From Maridesulfovibrio ferrireducens (GTDB lineage: Bacteria > Desulfobacterota > Desulfovibrionia > Desulfovibrionales > Desulfovibrionaceae), in the NCBI RefSeq assembly GCF_900101105.1, contig NZ_FNGA01000003.1, forward strand, positions 124,001 through 188,000: a stretch of 64,000 bases of DNA. Reading direction: 5' to 3'. Position 1 is the first letter of the stretch. The number at the start of each line of letters is the position of its first letter. The notes under the pieces were generated by a model that searched no databases, was not told the origin of the DNA, and saw only the letters and a list, made by a program, of their open reading frames with translations. This document shows positions 8,288 to 16,293 of this stretch, one piece after another. The position numbers and the translations under genes are program-made.

Positions 8288-8426
8288 CCCCACCATCGGC
8301 AGGTTCATAACTCCCGATCCAATTGGTTTAGCTGGCGGGGATGTGGATGTTTATGGTTACTGCCTCGATGATCCTATTAATTTTCATGATTGGACTGGAT
8401 TTGCTGAGGAGAGTGAGAAGAATTAA
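8288..8426 (+). pseudogene. Rhs junction remnant R3 (no toxin)
   Basis: Third copy of the junction repeat. The reading frame encodes PTIGRFITPDPIGL through NFHDWTG, then EESEKN and a stop at 8424-8426. An in-frame stop at 8280-8282 excludes any upstream Rhs body. It keeps only the last Rhs core residues plus a dozen tip residues and is followed at once by a terminator. It may be the original C-terminus of the locus, from which toxins have been displaced. Confidence 0.75.
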
Positions 8427-8435
8427 TCACATCAG

Positions 8436-8467
8436 CCCCGCACCCCAAAAGTGCGGGGCATTTTTTT
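8436..8467 (+). terminator. Intrinsic terminator after Rhs array
   Basis: Stem CCCCGCAC / GTGCGGGG followed by seven T. It closes the Rhs array just ahead of element copy C and the tail module. Confidence 0.87.
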
Positions 8468-8483
8468 ATCAAAAAAACCACCC

Positions 8484-8515
8484 CCCGGACCTGACTCGGC
8501 TTATTCATGTCCGCC
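8484..8515 (+). repeat. Dispersed palindromic element, copy C (ahead of tail module)
   Basis: CCCGGAC arm, core GACTCGGCTTATTCAT, then GTCCGCC, ending 72 nt before the GTG start at 8588. Downstream it shares CTAT and TTTGTAGGGG with copy A, so the conserved unit is longer than the palindrome. Confidence 0.75.
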
Positions 8516-8587
8516 CTATCTTTTATCCTGACTTTGTAGGGGATTCATTAATTGAATTGTAACCATAACAAAGACAGGAGAATTTAC

Positions 8588-9181
8588 GTGGCAATTTCAG
8601 AAGTTAAAATTTGTAACCTTGCGCTTAGGAAACTCGGCGCAAGGCTTATTGAATCGCTCAGCGACAGTTCACAGGAGGCCGTGACCTGTAATCTATTTTA
8701 TGAGCAGGTTCGGGACGCGGTTTTGCGGGATCATCCTTGGAATTTTGCAACCTGCCGTTGCAGACTTGCCAAGCTTGCACAGGCTCCAGCCTTCGGGTTT
8801 TCCTTTCAGTATCAGGTTCCGGTGGATTGTCTTCATTTGCGCCAACTCAGCCGGGCCGATGATGAATTCGTTGTTGAAGGTGATAAAATTCTTACGAATA
8901 TGGATGGAGCTTCCGCCATTTACACCAGCAAAGTCAGCAATCCGGTACTTTTTGATTCATCGTTTGTGATGGCTTTTTCCGCACGTCTTGCCGCAGAAAT
9001 GGCGGATGATATCACCGGGTCGTCTTCCAAAGCCAGAGAGATGTGGACGCTTTATTTGAATGCAATGCAGTCCGCCAGACTGGCGGATTCCTCTGAAGGG
9101 CGTGAGGATGAGATTTTGAATGATCCGTGGCTTGAGGCTCGCGGAATACATGGTCTTGATTCACCTGTTTGGAGGGCGTAG
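8588..9181 (+). CDS. Tail tubular protein A-like (T7 gp11-type)
   Basis: 197-residue protein of the podoviral tail tubular A/head-tail gatekeeper type. VKICNLALRKLGA at the start and FYEQVRDAVLRDHPWNFA are hallmarks of the T7 gp11-like family. A later AFSARLAAEMADDITG helix and the C-terminal segment fit as well, and the length is normal. I chose GTG 8588 because GACAGGAG lies 7 nt ahead; the in-frame upstream start at 8552 lacks a ribosome site. It opens the tail module, and its stop is 2 nt before the next start. Confidence 0.8.
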   Translation: MAISEVKICNLALRKLGARLIESLSDSSQEAVTCNLFYEQVRDAVLRDHPWNFATCRCRLAKLAQAPAFGFSFQYQVPVDCLHLRQLSRADDEFVVEGDKILTNMDGASAIYTSKVSNPVLFDSSFVMAFSARLAAEMADDITGSSSKAREMWTLYLNAMQSARLADSSEGREDEILNDPWLEARGIHGLDSPVWRA

Positions 9182-9183
9182 CC

Positions 9184-11277
9184 GTGTCAGTATCATTAAT
9201 AATGACCAATTTCAGCGCCGGGGAACTTTCCCCTCGTCTCGGAGGTCGGGTTGATCTCGCAAAATATTCAAACGGGCTGGCTGTACTTGAAAATATGTAC
9301 ACTCACCCGCATGGCGGCGCATCACGCAGAACCGGTTTCCGTTTCATCCGAGAAGTTATCGGGCGGGATTTAATGGTGCAAGGATGTTTTGATTCTGCGG
9401 ACGGTTGGACAATCGGCGCAGGGTGGTCAGTTTCAGATTCAGCAGCTTCGTGTGATGGAACGCAAAGCGTCTCTACTATTCTCAGTCGTGATATTGGTCT
9501 GATTGCGGGCCGTACGTATGAGTTCGGGTTTAAAATCTCAAATTGTATAGGTGGTTCAGTTCAGATTATTTCCGCAGGGGCGGGAGTCAGTAATCCAGCC
9601 TCTGCTGACGGTCTGTTTGTGTCGCGTCTTGAAGCTGGAGAATCCGGTTTAATATCCATTAGTGCGGATGTGGATTTCATCGGTAAAGTTGAGTCGGTTT
9701 ATGTGCGGGAGATAGGTCCGAAAGTTCGGCTTATTCCTTTTGAGTTTTCCACTGAGCAGGCTTATGTCCTTGAATTTACCGACAAGAATGTCAGAATTTA
9801 CAAGGATAGCGGCATTGTTGTGGACGCAGATGGCGAACCTGTCGAGGTTTCCACCCCGTATACTGAGAGTGATTTGGAAAAACTTCGATTCACTCAATCC
9901 GCAGACGTTATGTATCTCGTGCATCCTGAAGTTCAGCCTTATAAACTTTCCAGAACATCGCATGTTGACTGGACTGTGAAACTTGTGCCTTTTTTATCGC
10001 CGCCTGCCGAGTGGAACAGCGAGAAAGGATTTCCTTCGTGCGTGACGTTTTTTGAAGAGCGTTTGTGTTTTGCCGCTAGCCCTGCAAATCCGCAAACGGT
10101 ATGGATGAGCAAAAGTGGGGCTTATGAGAATTTTGGAGTTTCGGCTCCTGTGGTGGATGATGATGCCTGCACTTATACGTTATCCGCTGATCAGGTGAAT
10201 GCTATTCGTTGGATGGTCAGTTCCAAGAAACTTATAATGGGAACATCCGGCGGCGAATGGTGGCTTTCCGGCGGTGGCAGTGCTGATTCTGTCACTCCTA
10301 ATTCAGTGATGGTCCGACGTGAGACAACTCATGGATCAGCAGCTATTCCACCTGTGGTTGTCGGCGGCATCATGATTTTTTTGCAACGCGAAGGAAAAAC
10401 GATTCGCGAACTTTCATATTCATTTGAAGCTGACGGCTATGTAGCTCCCGACCTTACCATTCTGGCTGAACATTTAACCCGGTCCAACACCATTACCGAA
10501 TGGGCATATCAACAGTCCCCTGATTCCATAGTCTGGATGATTCGGGATGATGGCGCTCTTTTGGGGCTTACTTATCAACGCGAGCACGAAGTTGTCGGTT
10601 ATCACAGGCATGTTACAGAGGGTAAATTCCGTTCTGTGTGCGTTATTCCGGGCGTCTCGCAGGAAGAGTTGTGGTGCGTGGTGACGCGGGAAGTCGAAGG
10701 TGTAACCCGTAGTTACATCGAGCGAATGGAAGAACAGTTTAACGGTGAAGATTCTGTTAGCGCCTTTTTTGTGGATTCCGGGCTTAGTTATGATCAGGAC
10801 GTTGCTGATACCGTGTTTACGGGGCTTGATCATCTTGAAGGTAAGAAAGTCTCTATTCTTGCGGACGGCGCTGTACGTCCTGATGTTGTGGTTGAAAAAG
10901 GGCACATCACGCTGGCTTCTCCTGCGAAGGTTGTGCATGCGGGGCTTCCTTATACTTCAAATCTCAAAACTTTGCGTATAGAGGGCGGATCAATGACCGG
11001 TACTGCGCAGGGAAGTATGAAAAGGATATCTCATGTGACTGTGCGTTTGTTTCAGTCGCTCGGCTTGCAGGTGGGGTACGATAAAGACAATTTGGAGCGC
11101 GCTCCTTTCCGTACTTCCGCAGATAAAGTAGGGGGGCCGCCTTCGCTTTTTGATGGAGATTATGAGGTTAAATTTAATCGCGGTTATGACCGTGACGGTC
11201 AGATTTATATTCGGCAGGATCAACCCTTACCGTTGACCGTACTGGCTCTTATTCCCCAAGTTTCGGTATATTCATGA
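9184..11277 (+). CDS. Tail tubular protein B-like / phage nozzle protein
   Basis: 697-residue large beta-rich tail protein. The N-terminus TNFSAGELSPRLGGRVDLAKY followed by GGASRRTGFRFI is the signature of the podoviral nozzle/tail tubular B family, which forms the distal tail tube. GTG 9184 is preferred: GGAGGG lies 8 nt ahead and it follows the previous stop by 2 nt, while ATG 9169 would overlap the upstream gene. The stop overlaps the next start by 4 nt. The product probably assembles with the preceding tubular A protein. Confidence 0.8.
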   Translation: MSVSLIMTNFSAGELSPRLGGRVDLAKYSNGLAVLENMYTHPHGGASRRTGFRFIREVIGRDLMVQGCFDSADGWTIGAGWSVSDSAASCDGTQSVSTILSRDIGLIAGRTYEFGFKISNCIGGSVQIISAGAGVSNPASADGLFVSRLEAGESGLISISADVDFIGKVESVYVREIGPKVRLIPFEFSTEQAYVLEFTDKNVRIYKDSGIVVDADGEPVEVSTPYTESDLEKLRFTQSADVMYLVHPEVQPYKLSRTSHVDWTVKLVPFLSPPAEWNSEKGFPSCVTFFEERLCFAASPANPQTVWMSKSGAYENFGVSAPVVDDDACTYTLSADQVNAIRWMVSSKKLIMGTSGGEWWLSGGGSADSVTPNSVMVRRETTHGSAAIPPVVVGGIMIFLQREGKTIRELSYSFEADGYVAPDLTILAEHLTRSNTITEWAYQQSPDSIVWMIRDDGALLGLTYQREHEVVGYHRHVTEGKFRSVCVIPGVSQEELWCVVTREVEGVTRSYIERMEEQFNGEDSVSAFFVDSGLSYDQDVADTVFTGLDHLEGKKVSILADGAVRPDVVVEKGHITLASPAKVVHAGLPYTSNLKTLRIEGGSMTGTAQGSMKRISHVTVRLFQSLGLQVGYDKDNLERAPFRTSADKVGGPPSLFDGDYEVKFNRGYDRDGQIYIRQDQPLPLTVLALIPQVSVYS

Positions 11278-11780
11278 GTAGGCTGCCTAAGGGATGTAGT
11301 ATTACTCTTGGTGTTCCTACAGTTTCGCATATTGAATTCATGGCAGAAGAAATTCGGCAGAGCGATCGGCAGGATATTGAAGGATTAAGTGCCGACAGTT
11401 CAGTGTTTGAGGTCATAATGCGGGACGTTGAAAAGTCTAAACTCGTGTATGCTCTTTATCTTGGCGAAAATCCTTATGCTGTTTTCGGAGTAATTCCCGG
11501 AGCTGTTTCAGGAACTGGAACTCCTTGGGTAGTTGGAACAAAAAATGTTGATAAAAATCCGTTGCCGTTTGCAAGAGCTTCGTTGTCTCTTTTAGAAATG
11601 TTGCAAAAGGAATTTCTTGTTTTTGAAACGTTTGTATGCACTCAAAATAGGAAAAGTATTCTTTGGCACCGTTGGTGCGGGTTTAAGTTTTATGATGAAA
11701 AAATAAAACTTGGCCGTGACCTTTATTACCGGGCAACGCGAACAGCCGGAACAAAATTAAATAAAAACGGAGAGAGATAA
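11274..11780 (+). CDS. Gp13-like phage protein (GNAT-like fold)
   Basis: 168-residue protein resembling the T7 Gp13/DUF2833 family, small GNAT-fold proteins required for virion morphogenesis. Visible are an N-terminal HIEFMAEEIRQSDRQDIEGL helix, a GENPYAVFGV strand pair, a TPWVVGT turn and a C-terminal WHRWCGFKFYDE strand typical of the fold. Acetyltransferase activity is not implied. Both ends overlap neighbouring genes (4 nt and 1 nt), so it is tightly coupled within the tail operon. Confidence 0.7.
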   Translation: MSRLPKGCSITLGVPTVSHIEFMAEEIRQSDRQDIEGLSADSSVFEVIMRDVEKSKLVYALYLGENPYAVFGVIPGAVSGTGTPWVVGTKNVDKNPLPFARASLSLLEMLQKEFLVFETFVCTQNRKSILWHRWCGFKFYDEKIKLGRDLYYRATRTAGTKLNKNGER

Positions 11781-12442
11781 TGGCAACAGGAACAATGCTG
11801 GCAGTTGGTTCTATGGCGGCAAGCGTCGTGGGCGGTGCAATGAGTAGTGGTGGTGGAGGCGGCGGTGGGGCGGCAGTCGGTCAAGCCGCAAGTTCTGCTG
11901 TGCAGATGGCGGGAGGCGGTTTTAATGCCCAAGCGGGAATTGGTATGATGACCGATTTCGGAAAGTCTGTTTTTGATAGCGGAAATTCTCAGAGAGAGGC
12001 GGCATACAATTCACAAATGGCGGAACTGCAAAATATTAATAATATGCAACGCAGAGTATACAGCCGCAACAGCAGTTATAAAGAAGCACAGCTTATCAGG
12101 AAAGATGCTGAAATTAAGCTGGCAACTTTGCGCCGCGAATTATATCGCAGAGAACATTCTCTTGGGGGTTATAAAGGGGTGCGCCTTGATTCCGGTTCGA
12201 TTGTGGATGTTAAAGAGGATACAATCAGGCAGGCCCGTTATGATGCTGAAATTGTAAAATATCAGGCGGATGTTTCGGCAAGCAGACATCTATCACAAGG
12301 GGATATGGCTGTATGGTCGGGAACCAGCAGTGCCATTCTTGATAAAAACCAATCTGACCATGTCTATGGAAAAAAGGTGGACGGCCTTGGCTCCTCTCTT
12401 GTTGATAAGGCTGGGAAGAATCTTACGAGCATACTTAGCTGA
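11780..12442 (+). CDS. Internal virion / ejection protein (gp14-like)
   Basis: 220-residue protein with a Gly/Ala-rich hydrophobic N-terminus (residues 1-50, including a run of glycines near 25-33) followed by long helices rich in Gln/Arg/Glu (about 75-190). This layout, and its position after the Gp13-like gene, match podoviral internal core proteins that are ejected into the host envelope. GGAGAG precedes the ATG, which overlaps the previous stop. The sequence is low in distinctive motifs, so the assignment depends on composition and synteny. Confidence 0.6.
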   Translation: MATGTMLAVGSMAASVVGGAMSSGGGGGGGAAVGQAASSAVQMAGGGFNAQAGIGMMTDFGKSVFDSGNSQREAAYNSQMAELQNINNMQRRVYSRNSSYKEAQLIRKDAEIKLATLRRELYRREHSLGGYKGVRLDSGSIVDVKEDTIRQARYDAEIVKYQADVSASRHLSQGDMAVWSGTSSAILDKNQSDHVYGKKVDGLGSSLVDKAGKNLTSILS

Positions 12443-12473
12443 TATTTATTAAGTTTTTAAGTGGATGACAAAA

Positions 12474-12512
12474 GGCGGACGAGTTCAAAATGAATTCGTC
12501 CGTCTTTTTTTT
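12474..12512 (+). terminator. Intrinsic terminator before tail-fibre gene
   Basis: 13-bp stem (GGCGGACGAGTTC with GAATTCGTCCGTC, two G-T wobbles) followed by eight T. It makes the fibre gene a separate transcription unit led by element copy D. Confidence 0.85.
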
Positions 12513-12516
12513 GCTG

Positions 12517-12548
12517 CCCGGACCTGAGTCGGCTGTTTCATGTCCGGC
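12517..12548 (+). repeat. Dispersed palindromic element, copy D (ahead of tail fibre)
   Basis: Almost identical to copy A over the palindrome (CCCGGAC, core GAGTCGGCTGTTTCAT, GTCCGG). It lies 67 nt before the ATG at 12616 and immediately after a terminator, as copies B and C also do. Confidence 0.75.
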
Positions 12549-12615
12549 CTTCAAATTAAACTGAAAGTATAAGGCAGTGGTTTTATATTTCAGTAACTTT
12601 TTGAGGAGAAAACTT

Positions 12616-15600
12616 ATGACAGTGGTTTCAAGCAGCAACAACATTACTTTTGCAGGTGATGGCGTTCAAATCTTATTCGATTTTAATTTCAGGATATTCA
12701 AGGAAGAAGATCTTGCGGCAGTTGTTCGGGACAGTTCCGGCACAGAAATAGAGCTGGTCGCAGGAAGTGACTTTAAGCTTGTATCTGAAGCGGGAAATGA
12801 TTCGGGCGGCAGGGCTATGTATCCTGTTTCCGGAATCCCTTTGCAAACTGGTAGCAGTATAACTTTTTACAGGGAAATATCTTATTCTCAGGAACTTGAA
12901 CTTGTTGATAACGATCCTTTTTCTGCTGAATTGCTTAATGAAGCTTTTGATCGCGGAGTTATGCGTGATCAGCAGTTGCAGGAGCAGGTTGCAAGGGCGT
13001 TGAAATATGACATTTCTACTCCGGCGGAAGAGCAGCTTATGCCGCAGGAATTTATGAGTAATGTTGTTTCGTTTCGTGACGCTGCCTCCGCTGCGCGAAC
13101 AGGAGCAGAAACAGCTAGAACTGAATCAGAGGCTGCACAGATTGCAGCGGAAGCCGCCAGAACGGGAGCCGAGACAGCGCAGACCGCAGCGGAATATGCA
13201 AAAAGCGAAGCCGAGGCAATAGCATGGGGGGATATTGTTAATCTCAGGAGCAAAACGCCGATTTTAAATGGTCCGGTCAGCGCTACTGAAGGTTCAACTG
13301 TTGAGGTCAGTATTGCTGATTATGTAGCAGATTCTTTAACGAGCTATGAGATTGATGTGGAAGATTTCGGTTCTGCCGAGCTTGTCGGTTCCATAATAAT
13401 CTGGACTCTCGGAATAGTGGATGTTGATACGATTCATTCTGTCAAAGTCGTCAGACGCAGGCGCGGAGAGATCTATTCCGAGACAGCGATTCATCAGCTT
13501 TTGGTTAAAGATGTTTTGGTTAATGACGGCCCGACTGTTGTTTTCGCAGATGATTCTGCGGGCTGGCCCGGTGCGGTTATAGATGCAGATGGAATTCAGC
13601 CCCCGGCTTTTTCTGTAGGAGCTACTAACGCAAAGCAGATTGTCAGCGGTAAAATGGAAGTTGAAGTTGCTTCCGGTAAGCGCACTGTCCTTGACGGCAC
13701 ACTTTCCACCTCGCTCAAGGTTCTGGAAGAGATCTTCGCAGGAGATATACTTATCACTGATCAGGGGAATGTTCTTGTCGGGGATGTGTCTGGAGGTGTG
13801 TCCTCTACTGTTAACTTTGTTCCAACTTTTGTAAGTTCTGCAAAAACAGACGGGTGTACCGTAACAGCGAGTAGCGAATATGTAGGGTATCCAGCATGGA
13901 AAGCTGTCGACCATGATATTGCTACAAGTGATAATAATTGGATTAGTAACGCCACATCCTCAGCCTCTTTAACTTTGGTGTTTGATACAACTAAATCATT
14001 AGGAAGTTACAGATTAACTGCAATGTTGGCTCCGGCTAGTGTATCCGCATATATGCCAAGGAATTGGACAGTGGAAACACGTTTAACGGGCGGCGAATGG
14101 ACTCAGGTAGACAGTAAAGTTGATCAATCAGACTGGGGAGCAAGCGAACAACGAATCTTTCAAGTAAACTTTGTTGAGGCTTTCAATGAAATTAGAATAA
14201 ATATTTCAAATGCAATTGGTGGCGGTGCAGGATTGACAGAGTTTGAATTATTTGAAGCACCTAACCCCTATGAAACAGCGATTGACCTTCCTCTTGCTCC
14301 AACTAATGTTTTTAAGAATCCGTTGCAGGGTGAGAAGTTAGTCATAACAGAGCCATCTACAACAAGTTTCAAGACAACAGCACAAGTTGTTGAGAACGAA
14401 CCTTTGTTTGTTGACGGTGTGGATGCGGTTGCGGGGGGTGTGACAGAAAGTGAAGGGGGGGAAGCTGATAGCATACCCACAATGACAGGAGAAACAACTT
14501 CCGGCTGTACTATAACTTCCACGTCAGTTCCGATGGTTCCTGATCAAGCACCTTGGAAAGTTTGCAATGGGGCTTTCACTGGGTCGAATGATGCGTTCCA
14601 AGTAGAAAAAAATACAATAGACTTGACCATACAACTCCCCACACCTGTTAAGCTTACTTCTTATGAAATGTCTCCACGTGGGGTGAACTCAACGGACTTA
14701 ACTCGCGCACCTAAAACATGGACAGTAAAGGGTATCCGCGCAGATGGAACAAGAATTCTACTTGATACACAAACGAATGTGACTGGTTGGGTTTTGGCTG
14801 TTTATAAAACCTTTATGCCCTCTGTTGTAATTGATGAAGTGTTCGTTCGGTTTGAACTGGATGTTACTGTGAGTGGTGGTGTAGGTTATACAAATATAGG
14901 GCATTTCCAAATTATTGGTAAGGCTTCTAGTCATACCGTTGATATAACAGCCGCAGGACTCACCGAACCCCCTGTTCATGTCAGTCGCAGGGCAGAGAAT
15001 ATTTTTGCTCTCGGTGCTGGTATAACGGATGAATATCTTGGGCCGGAAGTTGGTTTAACTCTTGACGGAGGGGAAGGTATTGCTTTTTCAAATTACAATA
15101 CGGTTGCCTCTACTGATAGGCTATTTGCAACAACAAATCAGATGGGAATAGCTTATACTCCAACGAGTGATCAAACTCTCACTTCTGCTTCTGTAGAACT
15201 TAATAGTACAAACGCAGGTAAGACTCATGCAGGTGTGTTTCTTTGGGTTAATGAAACTACATTGGGTGATCAAGTAGGAGCATGGGGTGATGAATTAGAT
15301 ATGGTGGTGGGAAAGAATACCTTCCCGCTTCCTAACGTTGCTGTAACCAGTGGAACCAAATATTGTGTTGTCTTATTTGTAACAACTGTAGGTACTGTCT
15401 CTATCATAGCCTCAGAGACTGGTGGTACTATTGAAGCTTACCGCAGTGATGGTGTCGTAGAGCCTTGGCGTATGGAAATAATGAAGGCAGAGGAGGGAAC
15501 CTCTACAACGTCCTCAATCGTGACTATCTCTGACACCTCAAAAGCCGCAATGCTGTATATTTTAGGTGGTTCGCATAACAATCTACTTATTGATGGGAAT

Positions 15601-15897
15601 ATTGATGCAAAGGTTGCGAGTGTGAGTGAAGAAATTATTGCAGAGGGGCTTTTTAAAACCACAGCCAACCTCGTAACCCCGCTCGCAAAAGTTCCGACTT
15701 CAGTCGCGATTCCTGATAGATACAATTTGTCGCCGTCAGGCTCCACCTCTGAACTAACTGATGAAAAACTTAAGCTGGTTGCGAATAAAATAGATTTTCC
15801 TGAAAATCCCGATCTTAAGCAGCTCGCAATGGCTGTGCGCGGGCCGGAAGATATGCGCTTTATGGGCGGCAAAATTTATATTCAGGAGAGTATTTAA
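12616..15897 (+). CDS. Phage tail fibre with two discoidin-like domains
   Basis: 1093-residue receptor-binding fibre. Residues 1-125 form a T7-fibre-type attachment domain (FAGDGVQILFDFNFRIF, later FYREISYSQELELVDNDPF). An Ala/Glu/Thr-rich heptad-like coiled coil spans about 154-203. Two F5/8-type-C (discoidin-like) beta sandwiches follow near 405-550 and 625-772, each with the CTVTAS/CTITST start, an APWKV-type turn and a PRNWTVET/PKTWTVKG strand. A further beta-rich domain lies near 823-938. ATG 12616 has GAGGAG ahead; an upstream in-frame start at 12577 overlaps that site. Discoidin domains usually bind sugars, so the target is probably a surface glycan. Confidence 0.78.
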   Translation: MTVVSSSNNITFAGDGVQILFDFNFRIFKEEDLAAVVRDSSGTEIELVAGSDFKLVSEAGNDSGGRAMYPVSGIPLQTGSSITFYREISYSQELELVDNDPFSAELLNEAFDRGVMRDQQLQEQVARALKYDISTPAEEQLMPQEFMSNVVSFRDAASAARTGAETARTESEAAQIAAEAARTGAETAQTAAEYAKSEAEAIAWGDIVNLRSKTPILNGPVSATEGSTVEVSIADYVADSLTSYEIDVEDFGSAELVGSIIIWTLGIVDVDTIHSVKVVRRRRGEIYSETAIHQLLVKDVLVNDGPTVVFADDSAGWPGAVIDADGIQPPAFSVGATNAKQIVSGKMEVEVASGKRTVLDGTLSTSLKVLEEIFAGDILITDQGNVLVGDVSGGVSSTVNFVPTFVSSAKTDGCTVTASSEYVGYPAWKAVDHDIATSDNNWISNATSSASLTLVFDTTKSLGSYRLTAMLAPASVSAYMPRNWTVETRLTGGEWTQVDSKVDQSDWGASEQRIFQVNFVEAFNEIRINISNAIGGGAGLTEFELFEAPNPYETAIDLPLAPTNVFKNPLQGEKLVITEPSTTSFKTTAQVVENEPLFVDGVDAVAGGVTESEGGEADSIPTMTGETTSGCTITSTSVPMVPDQAPWKVCNGAFTGSNDAFQVEKNTIDLTIQLPTPVKLTSYEMSPRGVNSTDLTRAPKTWTVKGIRADGTRILLDTQTNVTGWVLAVYKTFMPSVVIDEVFVRFELDVTVSGGVGYTNIGHFQIIGKASSHTVDITAAGLTEPPVHVSRRAENIFALGAGITDEYLGPEVGLTLDGGEGIAFSNYNTVASTDRLFATTNQMGIAYTPTSDQTLTSASVELNSTNAGKTHAGVFLWVNETTLGDQVGAWGDELDMVVGKNTFPLPNVAVTSGTKYCVVLFVTTVGTVSIIASETGGTIEAYRSDGVVEPWRMEIMKAEEGTSTTSSIVTISDTSKAAMLYILGGSHNNLLIDGNIDAKVASVSEEIIAEGLFKTTANLVTPLAKVPTSVAIPDRYNLSPSGSTSELTDEKLKLVANKIDFPENPDLKQLAMAVRGPEDMRFMGGKIYIQESI

Positions 15898-16121
15898 TGA
15901 GTAATATTAAGCATAAGGTTGAACAGCAACCGGGCGTGTCTGTACATCGGGAAATACCTGCAATGCGTAGCGCGGAGGAGTTTGATGTCAGTCAAATGAG
16001 CGTTGAATCACGTGCCGCTTGGAAAAGGGTATGTGGTGACGGCAATGCAACTGCTGACGATTTTAAACATGTTTTTTCATCAATTATGAGTAGTCGCGTT
16101 GTTGAGGATGTGTTGAAATAA
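15897..16121 (+). CDS. Small protein coupled to tail fibre
   Basis: 74 residues, hydrophilic and mostly helical (SVESRAAWKRVCGDGNATADDF, then a C-terminal helix). The start overlaps the fibre stop in an AATGA arrangement, with AGGAGAG ahead, so translation is coupled. No family is recognised. The position suggests a fibre chaperone or minor tail protein, but nothing in the sequence proves it. It is followed by a terminator that ends the phage-like block. Confidence 0.6.
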   Translation: MSNIKHKVEQQPGVSVHREIPAMRSAEEFDVSQMSVESRAAWKRVCGDGNATADDFKHVFSSIMSSRVVEDVLK

Positions 16122-16138
16122 CACAATAAATTGATTTT

Positions 16139-16170
16139 ACGGGGCACTTATTTAAGTGTCCCGTTTTTTT
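16139..16170 (+). terminator. Intrinsic terminator ending the phage-like block
   Basis: Stem ACGGGGCACTT / AAGTGTCCCGT (one wobble) followed by a T-run. Ordinary chromosomal genes (biotin synthesis) resume after it. Confidence 0.87.
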
Positions 16171-16293
16171 ATGATAAAAACAGGGTTGCCATTCTACGCT
16201 ATGAAATATATTTTTCTTTTCCCAGTTCGAATTTTTTGAAGTAAATCGACTTATTTCCTTACCCTGTCCGAGTGGTCGGAGTCCGGTTTTTTT

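Noticed and set aside
12969-13253. Ala/Ser/Cys-rich antisense frame in the tail fibre
   Set aside because: It mirrors the repetitive coiled-coil coding region; low-complexity product and no start signal.
2308-16293. Active prophage with att sites
   Set aside because: No integrase, terminase, lysis or replication genes and no direct repeat matching both edges; neither edge lies in a tRNA gene.
16180-16293. BirA-type biotin operator or tRNA remnant ahead of bioF
   Set aside because: No paired TTGTAAAC-like half-sites were found. The GTCCGAGTGGTCGG stretch recalls a tRNA-Ser arm but is just a short hairpin without the rest of a cloverleaf.
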